DNA of 64,000 nt, taken from positions 16,368,001-16,432,000 of the forward strand of contig CM065322.1 in NCBI GenBank assembly GCA_033032175.1, given 5' to 3'. Positions 38,501 through 44,084 of the stretch are shown one piece after another. Position 1 is the first letter of the stretch, and each line of letters begins with the position of its first letter. The DNA comes from Saturnia japonica (taxonomy: Eukaryota; Arthropoda; Insecta; Lepidoptera; Saturniidae). The translations under genes and the position numbers were made by a program. The notes under the pieces were generated by a model, which searched no databases, was not told the origin of the DNA, and was given only the letters and a program-made list of their open reading frames with translations.

Positions 38501-40251
38501 TTGGGCTGTTTCCTTATTGATTAAATTCAGTCGCGAACTAACTAATTCCCTATCTCTAGAAAATTCGATCTAAACATAATTACATATACACATGGTTCTG
38601 CCTTATGTGAGGAATAATCTAGCAATTGGGTCTAAAAAAACAGTACCCATGTACCTGAGTGGTGTGCATGTTTCCATTTTCACGCAACTGCCTTGTAACT
38701 ATGTGTAAATTCCATAATAATATGCTTTTCTTTCATAATCACAGCTGGTATCCACCCGGGCATGGTGACTTCTACGAATCCTTCTACAACTCGGGCCTTC
38801 TCCAGAAGTTCATCAAAGAAGGTCGCACTTACTGCTTTATAAGTAACATCGATAACCTCGGAGCGACAGTAGATCTGAATATCCTCAACCTGCTCCTCAA
38901 TCCAGACCCTCAGAAAACGGTTTCCGAGTTCGTCATGGAGGTTACTGACAAGACCAGGGCTGATGTTAAAGGTGGGACCTTGATACAATACGAGGATAAG
39001 CTCCGGTTGTTGGAGATAGCCCAAGTTCCAAAGGAGCATGTTGATGACTTTAAGACTGTCAGCCAGTTCAAATTTTTCAACACGAACAACCTTTGGGCGA
39101 AACTGGATGCTATTCAGCGCGTTGTTGACCAAGATTCCCTGAATATGGAGATCATAGTCAACAACAAGCATCTTGCTGATGGATTGAACGTAATCCAGTT
39201 GGAGACGGCTGTGGGTGCCGCTATGAAGTGTTTCGAAGGGGGTATCGGAGTAAATGTCCCGAGGAGTCGGTTTCTACCGGTGAAGAAGACATCGGATCTG
39301 CTGTTGGTGATGTCGAATTTGTACAGCTTGTCGCACGGCAGCCTGGTGATGTCACCGCAGAGGATGTTCCCCTCCACGCCGCTGGTCAAGCTCGGTGACA
39401 ACCATTTTGCGAAGGTCAAAGAGTTCTTAAACAGGTTCGCGACCATACCAGATCTGATCGAGTTGGACCATTTGACAGTCTCCGGAGACGTTACTTTTGG
39501 GAGAGGAGTCTCTTTAAAGGTGAGGAAAACTGGATAATTTTGCTATTTTTCACTTTGCTTATAATTTCATCTACCTTCATTGTAAAGACTGAAACTTTTT
39601 GGGTTTGTTTCAAAAGTGTATTTTCTATAGCAAGCATTATTAGTATAAACCAACAAAATTGAGATATTAACAAATTTATGGAGTCTTTGTATTTACGAAA
39701 CATTCAGATTGGTGCTGGTTATTGTAATGAATTGAAACCACCAATTACTGGTCAGTGTTTTGACACCAATATTGGTGATAAAGAAATACAAAACTGCAGT
39801 TATAGTACATATTAACTGGATGATTGGACAAAAAAAATGTATCTAGACAAGACGGGATCGCGACCACCATACACTAGGTGAGGTTGCGATGAACGCTGAA
39901 TTTATTAAGGAACTAAAAAAAATTGCAATTCAGGCACCAGTCCACTCTGTTAAACGCGCTGTTACTTGAGTTATCGCTGGTTTCAGTGTCGATACCTATG
40001 CTCAAGGAATTTTAGGTACATAACTCTCTAAATGTCATATTTGACCATAGATTAATGATAAACTGACCTGTGACGTCACGACTTTCATTTAAAATATGGA
40101 ATCTTTTGAGGGTAGATTTGAATTTTTAAATATTTTTTTCCAGGGCACAGTGATTATAATTGCGAACCACGGCGACCGCATAGACATACCTTCAGGAGCG
40201 TTGCTAGAAAACAAAATAGTCTCCGGAAATCTACGTATATTGGATCATTAA
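5558..40251 (+). CDS. UGP: UTP-glucose-1-phosphate uridylyltransferase (7 exons, complete)
   Basis: This cytosolic enzyme joins UTP and glucose-1-phosphate to give UDP-glucose and pyrophosphate, feeding glycogen, trehalose, UDP-GlcNAc/chitin-linked and glycosylation pathways. Joined exons give 1,566 nt, or 521 residues plus stop, close to the roughly 510-520 of animal UGPs. The N-terminus is basic and Ser-rich ('[11 protein letters not shown]'). The nucleotide-binding loop '[15 protein letters not shown]' is at about residues 125-139, 'AWYPPGHGD' at 228-236, '[12 protein letters not shown]' at 261-272 (metal-binding Asp), and '[16 protein letters not shown]' with the substrate lysine follows. 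The C-terminal beta-helix ends '[11 protein letters not shown]'. Every junction is GT-AG and the phases fit. Exons 3-7 are certain by homology. Exons 1 and 2 are assigned from phase, splice sites and a well-placed ATG. Confidence 0.95.
5588..7175 (+). other. UGP intron 1
   Basis: Intron of 1,588 bp. It holds a diverged copy of the 'family C' interspersed repeat at about 6505-6905 (TGTTTGTAATG near the start, 'TAGTCCACGC' near the end). Otherwise it is AT-rich and featureless. Confidence 0.65.
6505..6905 (+). repeat. 'family C' interspersed repeat
   Basis: Diverged copy of a repeat also found at 27360-27850, 30040-30815 (-), 44740-45090 and 58560-58745. Shared blocks are CTGTTTGTAATGTCAAAATA, a CTGTCTGTCTGTTTGT run, and ACCGATTTTGACGGGACTTT. 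No coding capacity is seen. Confidence 0.6.
7176..7202 (+). CDS. UGP: UGP exon 2 (27-nt microexon)
   Basis: Nine codons (ADDSMLKPA) lie between the acceptor CATCTTGCAG and the donor GTGAGA. Being 27 nt with phase 0 at both ends, it can be skipped without changing the frame, so it could be an alternative cassette. Position, phase and splice sites support it; no motif does. Confidence 0.65.
7203..9125 (+). other. UGP intron 2, first part
   Basis: No gene is seen. It holds a lepidopteran-type dispersed repeat at about 7985-8297 (from GTACCCGCGACTTCGTCTGC to TTATATTAGCAGGATGA) and a repeat at 8400-8650 also seen at 23337-23650. The rest is AT-rich. Confidence 0.55.
8400..8650 (+). repeat. interspersed repeat, copy 1
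   Basis: It shares AAAAAGCATTCTCT and GTTGATAGGAAGCGAATTC with 23337-23650, in the same orientation and with about 250 bp alignable. The family is not recognised. Confidence 0.55.
9126..10246 (+). mobile_element. Tc1/mariner-like element with ~300-bp terminal inverted repeats
   Basis: The outer ends read CATGATGTCCCGTAAGG at 9126 and, inverted, CAGGGATGTCCCGTAAGG at 10246, each next to TA (9124-9125 and 10247-10248). The inverted similarity continues inward for some 300-340 bp, with an indel, to about 9429 and 9901. The 470-bp interior holds only the C-terminal end of a transposase, so this is an internally deleted, non-autonomous derivative. Confidence 0.85.
9440..9699 (+). pseudogene. transposase C-terminal fragment (DDE, Tc1/mariner superfamily)
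   Basis: The frame from about 9463 reads '[20 protein letters not shown]', the conserved block around the third catalytic acid, where the usual 'SPDLNPLD' has Asp replaced by Val. It ends in 'RGRHFEHLL' and a stop. About 80 codons survive. The N-terminal DNA-binding and first catalytic regions are absent between the two TIRs. Confidence 0.8.
10247..13389 (+). other. UGP intron 2, no gene seen
   Basis: This is AT-rich intronic sequence. Two opposed open frames near 11342-11701 and 11359-11592 have no family signature and look accidental. Short related blocks 'CACCGTGCYCAAGG' plus 'TTCACTTCAA' recur near 12230 and 12350, suggesting old duplicated repeat pieces. Confidence 0.4.
13390..13550 (+). 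repeat. dispersed repeat with T-run
   Basis: The block TCTACAATCC...GCCGGCCTGCTCAAA resembles 24520-24690. It precedes a LINE 3' remnant. The family is not identified. Confidence 0.5.
13558..13988 (+). pseudogene. LINE reverse transcriptase C-terminus remnant
   Basis: The frame reads '[15 protein letters not shown]', then '[16 protein letters not shown]' and '[12 protein letters not shown]' to a stop. The 'YNKIPKHI' block is the typical C-terminal end of jockey/CR1-group LINE polymerases in Lepidoptera. Upstream RT motifs are missing. The same block recurs at 24118-24281. A gypsy element is inserted about 100 bp downstream. Confidence 0.75.
14093..14273 (-). repeat. gypsy 3' LTR
   Basis: On the - strand it starts TGTAGCACGACC, directly after the polypurine tract, and ends ..GCTAAA. 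It is 181 bp, short for gypsy. Confidence 0.93.
14274..14286 (-). other. gypsy polypurine tract
   Basis: On the - strand, GGAGGAGGAGGA abuts the TGTAGC start of the 3' LTR. This is where the plus-strand primer for reverse transcription is expected. Confidence 0.85.
14339..19036 (-). CDS. gypsy Gag-Pol polyprotein
   Basis: One frame of about 1,565 codons encodes capsid and all replication enzymes. In order: a Gag core (residues ~85-230, '[12 protein letters not shown]'), zinc knuckles ('[14 protein letters not shown]' ~311 and a CCxxC-like second near 344), an aspartic protease with '[10 protein letters not shown]' near 507, RT ~700-870 with 'FLDDLLV' at ~836, RNase H with '[15 protein letters not shown]' near 985, and integrase with an HHCC finger near 1195-1230 and 'DLFGPL', 'ISDNGVQF', '[13 protein letters not shown]'. 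No chromodomain is obvious. The frame is open 12 nt further at a GTG, but ATG at 19036 is the first standard start after the primer site. No stops or frameshifts, so it is probably still competent. Confidence 0.96.
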   Translation of the reverse strand: MPRSRRQQDEEEDFDDTGDVTYSTDQVTAMMAAMQRSQTEAFERLLKSVLDRHPGSSSSATAPMPVPATPASSVGPGTFTLCTARYGGNTDESVDTFIDAIQSFKDCANVDDENGLRGLSMLLTHNAAVWWQGIRKEVNTWSDAIKLLQSTYGDRRPPHRIYVELFQYRQGGENTDLFVAKCRALLSKIPPEDLSIKVQLDMVYGLLDRRLRKRLHREQFKTFEEMLRISRNIEESCNEMCSPVPVCTTSAQYDPRLSRSSRSSPSTSTPLPAAGAAHPRRSTISGQPSATYASLLEQSKHLKPRKRCVYCKVYGHSRDECVKANRVSNDNNNVIPQSVYCYGCGAKGVIRSRCTACTGMKFSYFNTYERVSNSSNYNHCGSDFARDLDTQHGDSYGSLSNKENTYDVLPYRMNVPVSSAYYKSLDREHARPSFEAPVVGHADTSTVLSSTALGTEQAYQVTSDYPGKYTSTVLFPVDMQMIITNTNNLRPTLSIKILGLRGCALIDTAAKCSIAGYSLYNIFKQKGLSFTTKEVYIKLADGVVRPREILVYSVDVTITPDKTVMLDFVVFPDANNNETLLGIEFLHAAGMIIDFASSSWHFSGSSLVYPLEYEDREPMQTHPVVVSSILLRDDEGPMLTSDQRQELVELLRSQEDIFKPGGGPTSYDEHHINTGDHSPVAVPPYRLTPAKKVTMEAEINKMLKEGIIEECESAWAAPAILVPKKDGTYRFCVDYRRLNAITNSDSYPLPVIEDLLHATKREGYISTIDLRSSYWQVPVADSDKDKTAFISPLGTYRFKRMPFGLKNAPATFQRLMDRFRSGTALKDVTLLVFLDDLLVLSDGFTQHLKDLEAVFNRLRNFGLHANRDKCSFACEQVKYLGHLITPKGIMPDDSKVQAILQMREPTNIKHLKTFLQTCSWFRKFIPGFSAIAQPLTKLTKKNQPWTWNEVQQHAFQELKKSLISAPVLVQPDYAKPFVIRTDASNYALGAVLLQGEGHEEHPIEYSSRLLNPAERKYSTTEREALAVVWALEKYRPYIEGHPVVVRTDHQPLKWLLTLKSPSGRLMRWALKLQAFDIRYEYTPGKSNVVADTLSRPACGEGSPGDCGVCSTFIDLPTVNPAELRSAQLDDPEVNKIIQDLEHTSDPTAPARWLERGFLMNQGVLYRYGPDSDSEEPQLVVPVSMVEAILKEFHDAPTAGHQGVDRTIDRIRQRYYFTGMRKYVVEYLKNCIDCQRYKYSNLKPAGLLQTPVLQQRGEVLAVDLFGPLPEAETGEKWILVVEDTSTRWVELYALQEATAEACAKLLIEEYFLRYGFPRRIISDNGVQFISAAMQQCMFLFGIKQNLIPLYHPQANPAERKNRDLKTQLSMLVKNEHRTWPACLPQIRFSLNTATCSTTSLSPAYMTFGRNLRTPFDVHHDLRAILTKETFVPQVTPYLLKFVTSLQEVRDQVERQQDLRKEYADASRRPSPSLQVGDLVLLKTHALSNSSKGRTRKLMPLRDGPYTIKKVVSPTSYEVVDSQGQVLGRFHTSELTALVSETASTLQPIQPRRLRGRPRKVSRHVAS
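19051..19063 (-). other. gypsy primer binding site
   Basis: On the - strand it reads TGGACGCCCAACG, two bases inside the 5' LTR. TGG pairs with the CCA end of the priming tRNA; the tRNA identity was not determined. Confidence 0.75.
19066..19245 (-). repeat. gypsy 5' LTR
   Basis: 180 bp, identical to the other LTR except for one missing A (GGCAAGCACGG against GGCAAAGCACGG). Confidence 0.93.
19250..22660 (+). other. UGP intron 2, middle part
   Basis: No gene is seen. It contains family A copies at about 20300-20576 and, shorter, 22385-22500. A decayed SINE/LINE-tail-like block lies at 21845-22085 with 'GGGGTGTCGTAAGAAC' and 'GGAAACCCTACTGACC', related in inverted form to 36090-36140. The rest is AT-rich. 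Confidence 0.5.
20300..20576 (+). repeat. 'family A' repeat copy
   Basis: It shares 'GTGACATCTCAAAATG', 'TATTTATAGTCCACT', 'AATATAGGGTCAAAGAACCG' and 'CTCGACAGAAACTCC' with the other copies. Confidence 0.65.
22672..23255 (-). repeat. interspersed repeat, inverted partner of 29345-29990
   Basis: Its reverse complement matches 29345-29990 over nearly all its length, for example TACTTCATAAARTTGTCTTT and 'AAGGATTAATATRCCATGTC'. It is related at its ends to the repeats at 44085 and 51105. The family is unnamed. Confidence 0.65.
23337..23650 (+). repeat. interspersed repeat, copy 2
   Basis: Relative of 8400-8650, sharing AAAAAGCATTCTCT and GTTGATAGGAAGCGAATTC. Confidence 0.55.
23880..24075 (+). 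repeat. SINE body without tRNA head
   Basis: 'GCGATGAAACCATAGCATGG', 'AGCTACCACC' and 'CACTTGAGAGCCAGTC' match the 3' bodies of the tRNA-headed SINEs at 28995 and 53275. The A/B-box head is missing here. Confidence 0.6.
24118..24281 (+). pseudogene. LINE RT C-terminal remnant
   Basis: The frame reads '[20 protein letters not shown]', then 'YVNDGDVWM' and a stop, the same family as 13558-13988. About 50 codons remain. Confidence 0.7.
25270..25560 (-). pseudogene. RTE-type LINE C-terminal remnant
   Basis: On the - strand a decayed frame gives 'QQKWRWS' (usually KWKWAGH), '[15 protein letters not shown]' and 'HTRWEDEI'. This order is the C-terminal domain of RTE-clade reverse transcriptases. 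Several in-frame stops show it is dead. Confidence 0.65.
26105..26360 (+). repeat. dispersed lepidopteran-type repeat
   Basis: It runs from CGTGTCTGACTCTAGTGATC to 'GAAGCCGCGGGTAAAATCTAGC', with 'GAGCTGAAATTTGGCACA'. The closing block is a common 3' end of dispersed repeats in this window. It is non-coding. Confidence 0.5.
26645..27150 (-). repeat. tRNA-derived SINE(s), split by a MITE
   Basis: Reading leftward, 27140-27070 shows a tRNA-like head with an A box ('TGGCCTAGTTGGTAGC') and a B box ('GAGTTCGAATCCC'). The SINE body ('TGGTAGCTACCACC', 'GACTGGCTCTCAAGTGC') follows at 26820-26700. A TA-rich MITE separates them at 26836-27012. Whether head and body were one copy is uncertain. Confidence 0.6.
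26836..27012. mobile_element. MITE with GACGTGACAACGTC ends
   Basis: GACGTGACAACGTCTTATAA at the left is mirrored at the right as TCTTATGACGTTGTCACGTTC. It is 177 bp and non-coding. A relative with the same ends lies at 57375-57552. Confidence 0.7.
27360..27850 (+). repeat. 'family C' interspersed repeat
   Basis: The most complete + copy, running from ATACAAATAATAAAATTGAA to 'TGTAGTCCACGTGAGCAAAG'. Confidence 0.65.
27979..28205 (+). repeat. (GAAA)n and dispersed repeat
   Basis: A short GAAAGAAAGAAGAAAGAAAG run is followed by a block with 'CTCAGCTCAGCATCTGCTAT' and 'AGCGCTGGTTTTCAGCCGG' that looks repetitive. No family was assigned. Confidence 0.45.
28206..28994 (+). other. intronic stretch, GC-richer patch
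   Basis: No gene is recognised. The 28680-28860 segment is GC-richer than its surroundings ('CGCCGCGAGCGGGTTCGC') and is followed by GCGTATATATGTG. An alternative first exon of UGP is conceivable but not shown. Confidence 0.3.
28995..29215 (+). repeat. tRNA-derived SINE
   Basis: The head TTATGGCTTAGTGGCAGCG (A box) and 'GTGGTTCGAATCCTTG' (B box), then the body 'CACTTGAGAGCCAGTC' and an A-rich tail. It has the same head as 53275-53560. Confidence 0.7.
29345..29990 (+). repeat. interspersed repeat, inverted partner of 22672-23255
   Basis: It starts AATATAATAAAGCGGAAAAG and contains 'TAAGCACGCTAATCTCTGGA'. It has no coding signal. The reading frame at 29529-29759 is an accident of the repeat. 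Confidence 0.65.
30040..30815 (-). repeat. 'family C' interspersed repeat, reverse orientation
   Basis: Its reverse complement carries AATAAAATTGAAGCGTCTGT and 'ACCGATTTTGACGGGACTTT', with an extended 3' part. It has several hundred bases in common with 27360-27850. Confidence 0.65.
31060..31900 (+). repeat. two RTE-type repeat tails
   Basis: Blocks near 31065-31150 and 31580-31760 share 'AGGAGGTTCTCAA'-like starts, 'ATGGATGTYYCRCC' and 'TTTATGAACCGATTT'. The pattern recurs at 37550-37730 (-), 50330-50510 (-) and 54240-54400. They are common non-LTR tails in Lepidoptera and are non-coding. Confidence 0.5.
32040..32533 (+). pseudogene. LINE C-terminal remnant
   Basis: The final frame (32321-32533) holds '[16 protein letters not shown]' and '[14 protein letters not shown]', matching the 'SFLCRTSKLWNSLPA...VFPPSYD' end of lepidopteran LINE polymerases. 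Upstream frames are broken. The copy is strongly decayed. Confidence 0.55.
32640..33799 (+). other. UGP intron 2, AT-rich, nothing recognised
   Basis: Stops in all frames. No repeat pairing was noticed within the window. Confidence 0.4.
33800..33859. repeat. (CA)n-rich microsatellite
   Basis: Imperfect CA/CACG repeat ending in an uninterrupted (AC) run. Confidence 0.85.
34138..34161. repeat. (TA)12 microsatellite next to UGP exon 3
   Basis: An uninterrupted TA tract ending 25 bp before the exon 3 acceptor at 34186. Confidence 0.9.
34187..34373 (+). CDS. UGP: UGP exon 3
   Basis: Acceptor CCGTTACAG, donor GTAAGT; 187 nt giving '[20 protein letters not shown]' and '[14 protein letters not shown]'. 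This is the N-terminal helical region of UGP. It ends one base into a codon completed by exon 4. Confidence 0.95.
34612..34905 (+). repeat. 'family F' ~290-bp repeat
   Basis: Shared with 49183-49485 (+) and 53755-54025 (-). The shared core 'CCCCCCAAAATATTGACATT' and 'GTCACTCAACGRAAAGTGAC' is strongly conserved. It sits in UGP intron 3. Confidence 0.7.
35777..36009 (+). CDS. UGP: UGP exon 4
   Basis: Acceptor TTCTGCAG, donor GTACGT; 233 nt encoding '[15 protein letters not shown]', the binding loop '[15 protein letters not shown]' and '[10 protein letters not shown]'. The long - strand frame over this exon is a shadow. Confidence 0.97.
36036..36170 (+). repeat. SINE/LINE-tail-like block in UGP intron 4
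   Basis: 'CAGTAGGGTTTCCAGAGCTC' is the reverse complement of a block near 22050. A related 'GTGTTTCTGTAGTGAAGGGG' occurs near 54540. Confidence 0.45.
36203..36528 (+). repeat. 'family A' repeat copy, long form
   Basis: It starts CTTCTTCTTCTTCTTGTTTT, then 'GGCGCCGCAAAAAGAACTTG', and ends 'GATTCCGCCAAAACTCCC'. This and 37950-38263 are the fullest copies. Confidence 0.7.
36798..37003 (+). CDS. UGP: UGP exon 5
   Basis: Acceptor TTATTTCAG, donor GTAAGT; 206 nt encoding '[20 protein letters not shown]', '[18 protein letters not shown]'. The final two bases are completed by exon 6 to give Ala. Confidence 0.97.
37258..37311. repeat. GC-rich imperfect hairpin in UGP intron 5
   Basis: GGCGCGGCGCAGTGGTAC (37258-37275) is nearly complementary to GGTACCCTGCGCCGCGTCGCC (37291-37311), with a loop of about 15 nt. 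Its GC content is far above the surrounding intron. Confidence 0.7.
37550..37730 (-). repeat. RTE-type repeat tail
   Basis: The inverse of the 31580-31760 pattern: 'GTTCTCTAGTGTATCTTCGA', 'ATCCATCACCCTTGAGGTAT'. Confidence 0.5.
37950..38263 (+). repeat. 'family A' repeat copy, long form
   Basis: 'CTTCTTCTTCTTGTTTTTGC' to 'CCGCCAAAAACTC'. Possible short duplicated flanks are present (TATATAGTT before, CATAGTTATA after), not exact. Confidence 0.65.
38381..38680 (-). mobile_element. jockey LINE 3' fragment
   Basis: The blocks GGCTTTTACAGCTTCAC, 'GAGGGTGAACGCTGAAGC' and 'GTACCTGAGTGGTGTGCATG' match the 3' UTR of the 45619-47235 LINE. No poly-T is left, so the end is eroded. Confidence 0.6.
38745..39519 (+). 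CDS. UGP: UGP exon 6
   Basis: Acceptor CATAATCACAG, donor GTGAGG; 775 nt and over half the protein. It holds '[13 protein letters not shown]', '[12 protein letters not shown]', '[12 protein letters not shown]', 'NTNNLW', '[14 protein letters not shown]' and '[16 protein letters not shown]'. An upstream ATG in the same frame (38659) lies in the intron and is not a start. Confidence 0.98.
40144..40251 (+). CDS. UGP: UGP exon 7 and stop
   Basis: Acceptor TTTTTTTCCAG, then '[19 protein letters not shown]' and 'LRILDH' before TAA. This is the C-terminal beta-helix strand set that helps UGP to form oligomers in eukaryotes. Confidence 0.97.
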   Translation, partial: GTVIIIANHGDRIDIPSGALLENKIVSGNLRILDH

Positions 40252-40682
40252 ACTTTCAAGCTTGTCAGTGGATTTCAGGGAAACAAACATGGCGGACGTG
40301 TGTGAACTCACATTGAAATCAGTTTACATCTTGTTTTTTTTTTAATTTAAATAATAATTTATAGGTACAGTGCTATCGAAATATCTTGTATGTTGTTGGC
40401 GAAGCTTATCGTGCTCGCTCGATGAACGATTACTGTCTAGATAGGAATATGTCGATCCCACTTCTGAGGTTTGCGTGAGGTATCTTAGGCTAAATCGACA
40501 CTTAATATTAGGGGGAATCGTGGTCCACATGACAGATGTTTTTAGTAAACACCCATTTCAAATTTTCACTAGCCGTTTCTGGCTTAGGAAGGTAAAGATA
40601 TTTTGGTTTTACTGTAATCCAATTTACAGTAGTAGTTAATAAAGCTGAAATCGAGTTTTTAAAATCGTTATTTCGTATTATA
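40252..40682 (+). other. UGP 3' UTR and flank
   Basis: An AATAAA at 40638-40643 is a candidate polyadenylation signal, giving a 3' UTR near 400 nt. No gene is seen. Confidence 0.5.
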
Positions 40683-41000
40683 CAGAGTGGAAAAAACTAA
40701 TGGAACATGGAGGAAAAGTATATTAAATATTGAAAATAGCAAATTTTTCTTAAAGGAAACATTCTTTTTTTTTAAATAATAATAACTGCATTCAAAGTTA
40801 TTTTTAAAAAGCTTACCAGTACCGGGAATCGAACCAACTAAAAATGCAAAAATAGACATGTACTATTTTATTGCACCAATCGATAGGGTCAATGATAATG
40901 ATAAAATCTCTCGAATTAACATTGTATTTTATAATAAAAGGAGTCCATGAAATTTAACTGTAACATTTCCTCTATTTCCCGATCATTTTTTTCCACCTTG
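40683..41000. mobile_element. MITE with TA target duplication
   Basis: CAGAGTGGAAAAAA at the left is mirrored by TTTTTTTCCACCTTG at the right, each flanked by TA (40681-40682, 41001-41002). It is 318 bp and non-coding, with a tRNA B-box-like string inside ('GGGAATCGAACC', reverse). A Tc1/mariner-type non-autonomous element is likely. Confidence 0.7.
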
Positions 41001-41002
41001 TA

Positions 41003-44000
41003 TAATATGTTTTGGGTTTTATAGCAGTTTTTTTATTAATAAAATTTTCCAGAAAAATATTGTGGAATGTATGTAACCTTGCATATTTTGTATTGTGAAA
41101 ACCAGTCATTGTGATTCATATCGTGTGTATTTTATCTAAAACCGTTCGAAAACTGCTATAAAATAAAAAAAAAACTAGTCTCATTATGAAGTCGGTTCAT
41201 TCCTGTAGTTTCTTTAAGTAGATACAATATTTCTTGTGATTTAAAAATTTAGAGCCGAAGTAAAATGTCACATTAAGCGGATTGTTCTCAACGCGCTTTT
41301 AAATTGTTATATTTTCCTTACAAAAATAAATCAAACATCCAAATTAGATTAAAAAAATAATTCAAACACTAATATTTGCGTCTGTTTTAGAATTAGCTTG
41401 CAATAATTCAAAATGAGTAAAATATATATATTTTCATTATACAATCATTTCTTTTTGAAGATATATTTCTTTAGGTGGGTTATTCTTCTACCTAACTTGG
41501 CAACTAGTCCTCTTTAATGAAGACATTCACTGCCATTAACAAGTGAATATAGCATCCTGTGTTATGACGATGTCAGTATCCTAACAAGATGGTGGCCCCC
41601 GTGTTTATAGTTATGATCCACTTCACTTATGCACAAAAACCAAACTATATCACGCAAAACGCCACCAATATTACATAATATAGAGTCAAAAACCAAAGTA
41701 AATGAATTAAAATTAAAAACTAAAACATGTCACTTAAAGATCCCGTCAAAAAATCCTTTAGGTGGGCTATGATAAAAAATAGGAGTGGTTTTTTTTACAA
41801 TTTTTTAAAAATAATACTACATCATGAAGTTATTTATTAAATAGGTAGCTTGATTTATTGTGTTAAATAGTCACACTGCACATTAGCGTGGGGGAGGGAA
41901 GGGATGAGTCAGCATATCAGCAAACATTTTTTTTTCATTCAATACTATCGATTTTTCTAAGCCATGGTACTGGATGTTTTTTTATCACATAATATTTATA
42001 ATATACAGTGTGACTTATCAAACATAAATTCTAACGCGTCAATTTTTTTTTGGTTTTACGAGTTTTAATTAATTACACTGATTAATTTTATGGAATATCC
42101 ATAACGCCGTCAAATCTATGCAGCTATGCGAAAGAAACCAGGATTAAAAGCGTATGCTCAAATAATTTATATAAATTACATAAGTAAAATTTCGTCGGCA
42201 GTAATATTTACTTTTGTAAATAAACTGTAATATCTGTTAAGTTTATATAATAGTGTATTCTTATTTCCACAAAAAATTAAATTAAACGCCAAATATTATT
42301 AAACAATTTTATTATAAGTATTGGTTGCTATGCAATATATTTATAATTTTGTCCGTTTAAAAAAATATAAAAATCTTAATATTATCATCACAAGGAGGCT
42401 GCTTGATAAAATATATAAAGTAAGAACGTAATGATGTCTACGATAAATCGAAATCTCCTGTTAAAAATAATCAATAATTTATCTAGCGGTGGGCGATTAT
42501 GAGATATACTAATGTAATCATTCGATTATGAAGATATCTCGATTATAACCATTAGTGATTACTAATATTAGTAGTTCGAAGATGAGTGATCATTCATTAT
42601 CGAAGTACTAATGCTAGGTTACTAATTTGATAAAATCAGTAATTATAACATTTTCTTTTTTAGGTAATTGTTATATGTGTTCTTGTAAAGTACTTTGTTT
42701 ACGACTGCGTAACCTTTTTTCGAATTTCCACTAGTATGTCATCATTTATATTCACCCACCTCCACATTTATCAACCGATATCTAACAATTTGCAAAGCGC
42801 GCGAAGTATCGATATTGCCCTTTCATCGCAGGCTAGAGAGCCCCACGTGGTACTACCGGTACTACGTCAATACTAAGCGTTGTATTGTTTCGCTCCCATT
42901 TATTATTATCAAAACCATTATTGCCACTTTTGTGCATAATAGAGACCCACAATTATCTAAAAATCTTTATCTTCCACAAGTCGGGTAAAATGTAGGGGCT
43001 TTCGATATCTGCAAATGTGTCGTATCGACTTAATTATGTATCGTTACATCACTAATATTGTAAAGTTTACATACTCATCTCCAAATACAATTTTTTCTGT
43101 TATTTATTATCAATTATTATTTAATGATAAGTAAGAAAACGTTCGATATTATTAAGAACTGATTGAAGTTGAAGAGCACAGGGAAATATGTTCGTGTGTG
43201 AAAAATAAAATAAAAATCTATTGTGAAAGCCTTAAATTTCAAATTAGAATAATTTTATTCATAAATATTTTTCATCGCACTTTGTATAAATAAAGCTGTC
43301 TCGCTCCATCACGTTGCAAAGCAACATGTTAAACAGAGTTGGCATGAGTGAGTGAGTTTTTAACCTAATGTTTAATTTGGAATTTGTTCTTTTTGAACCA
43401 AATAACGTTCTTCCCAGTGCTCTTACACAACAACAAAGTCAACTAGACGAACGACTAAAATTATTTTCAATATACAAAGTAAAATAATCACAAAAACCGA
43501 TTACCGAACCTTAAATTATTGATATTTAATTACATGAAAATATGAAATTCATAAATGGAAAAACTATTTTCCTTTTTTTTCTGCAATCTGTTAATGAAAC
43601 GAGTGACGTCACATGTCATTGGTCTACTTGGCTTGATCACTTATTACGTACAAAGTTTATATATAATAATTAAAAAAGAGAAAAGTACATTACGTCGTTT
43701 GTAATTACATGATGTTCCTAAATACATCGTTTTGAATTTTCAAACGCTAAGCTGAAAAAAGAAAAACTGGTATTCGTAATTCCGGAATTTATCTTCTGAA
43801 CATCTACATACTATCGACATTGGAAAGCTAAATTGACTAACGCGTATTTGACGAACTTTATAAGTTAGTCAATTAGTTTTTCCACAGCCGATTATTATTT
43901 TTAATTTATACAAAAGTGTAGTTAAGAACTTAGTTTAGTATATAAGTTGAATTATGTAACGGGCTAAAAATAGTGAAAATAGTTAATTATAGGTAATGCT

Positions 44001-44084
44001 ATTGTATTTAAAATCTTTATAAATATATTTTTTGGATAATCTCAATACTATTTTTTATTTATCCACTAGGTTTAAACGGCTACC
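41003..44084. other. intergenic region between convergent genes
   Basis: AT-rich, no gene seen. It contains the family A copy at 41484-41755 and a short repeat-like block near 42830-42900 ('AGAGAGCCCCACGTGGTACT'). Confidence 0.45.
41484..41755 (+). mobile_element. 'family A' copy with 15-bp target-site duplication
   Basis: CTTTAGGTGGGTTAT at 41469-41483 and CTTTAGGTGGGCTAT at 41756-41770 flank it. The interior runs from 'CTACCTAACTTGGC' to 'GATCCCGTCAAAAAA'. Confidence 0.78.

Noticed and set aside
38659..39537. UGP as a single-exon gene starting at 38659
   Set aside because: The ATG and first 29 codons are intronic; the acceptor at 38744 continues the frame from exon 5, and the upstream exons are required for the nucleotide-binding loop.
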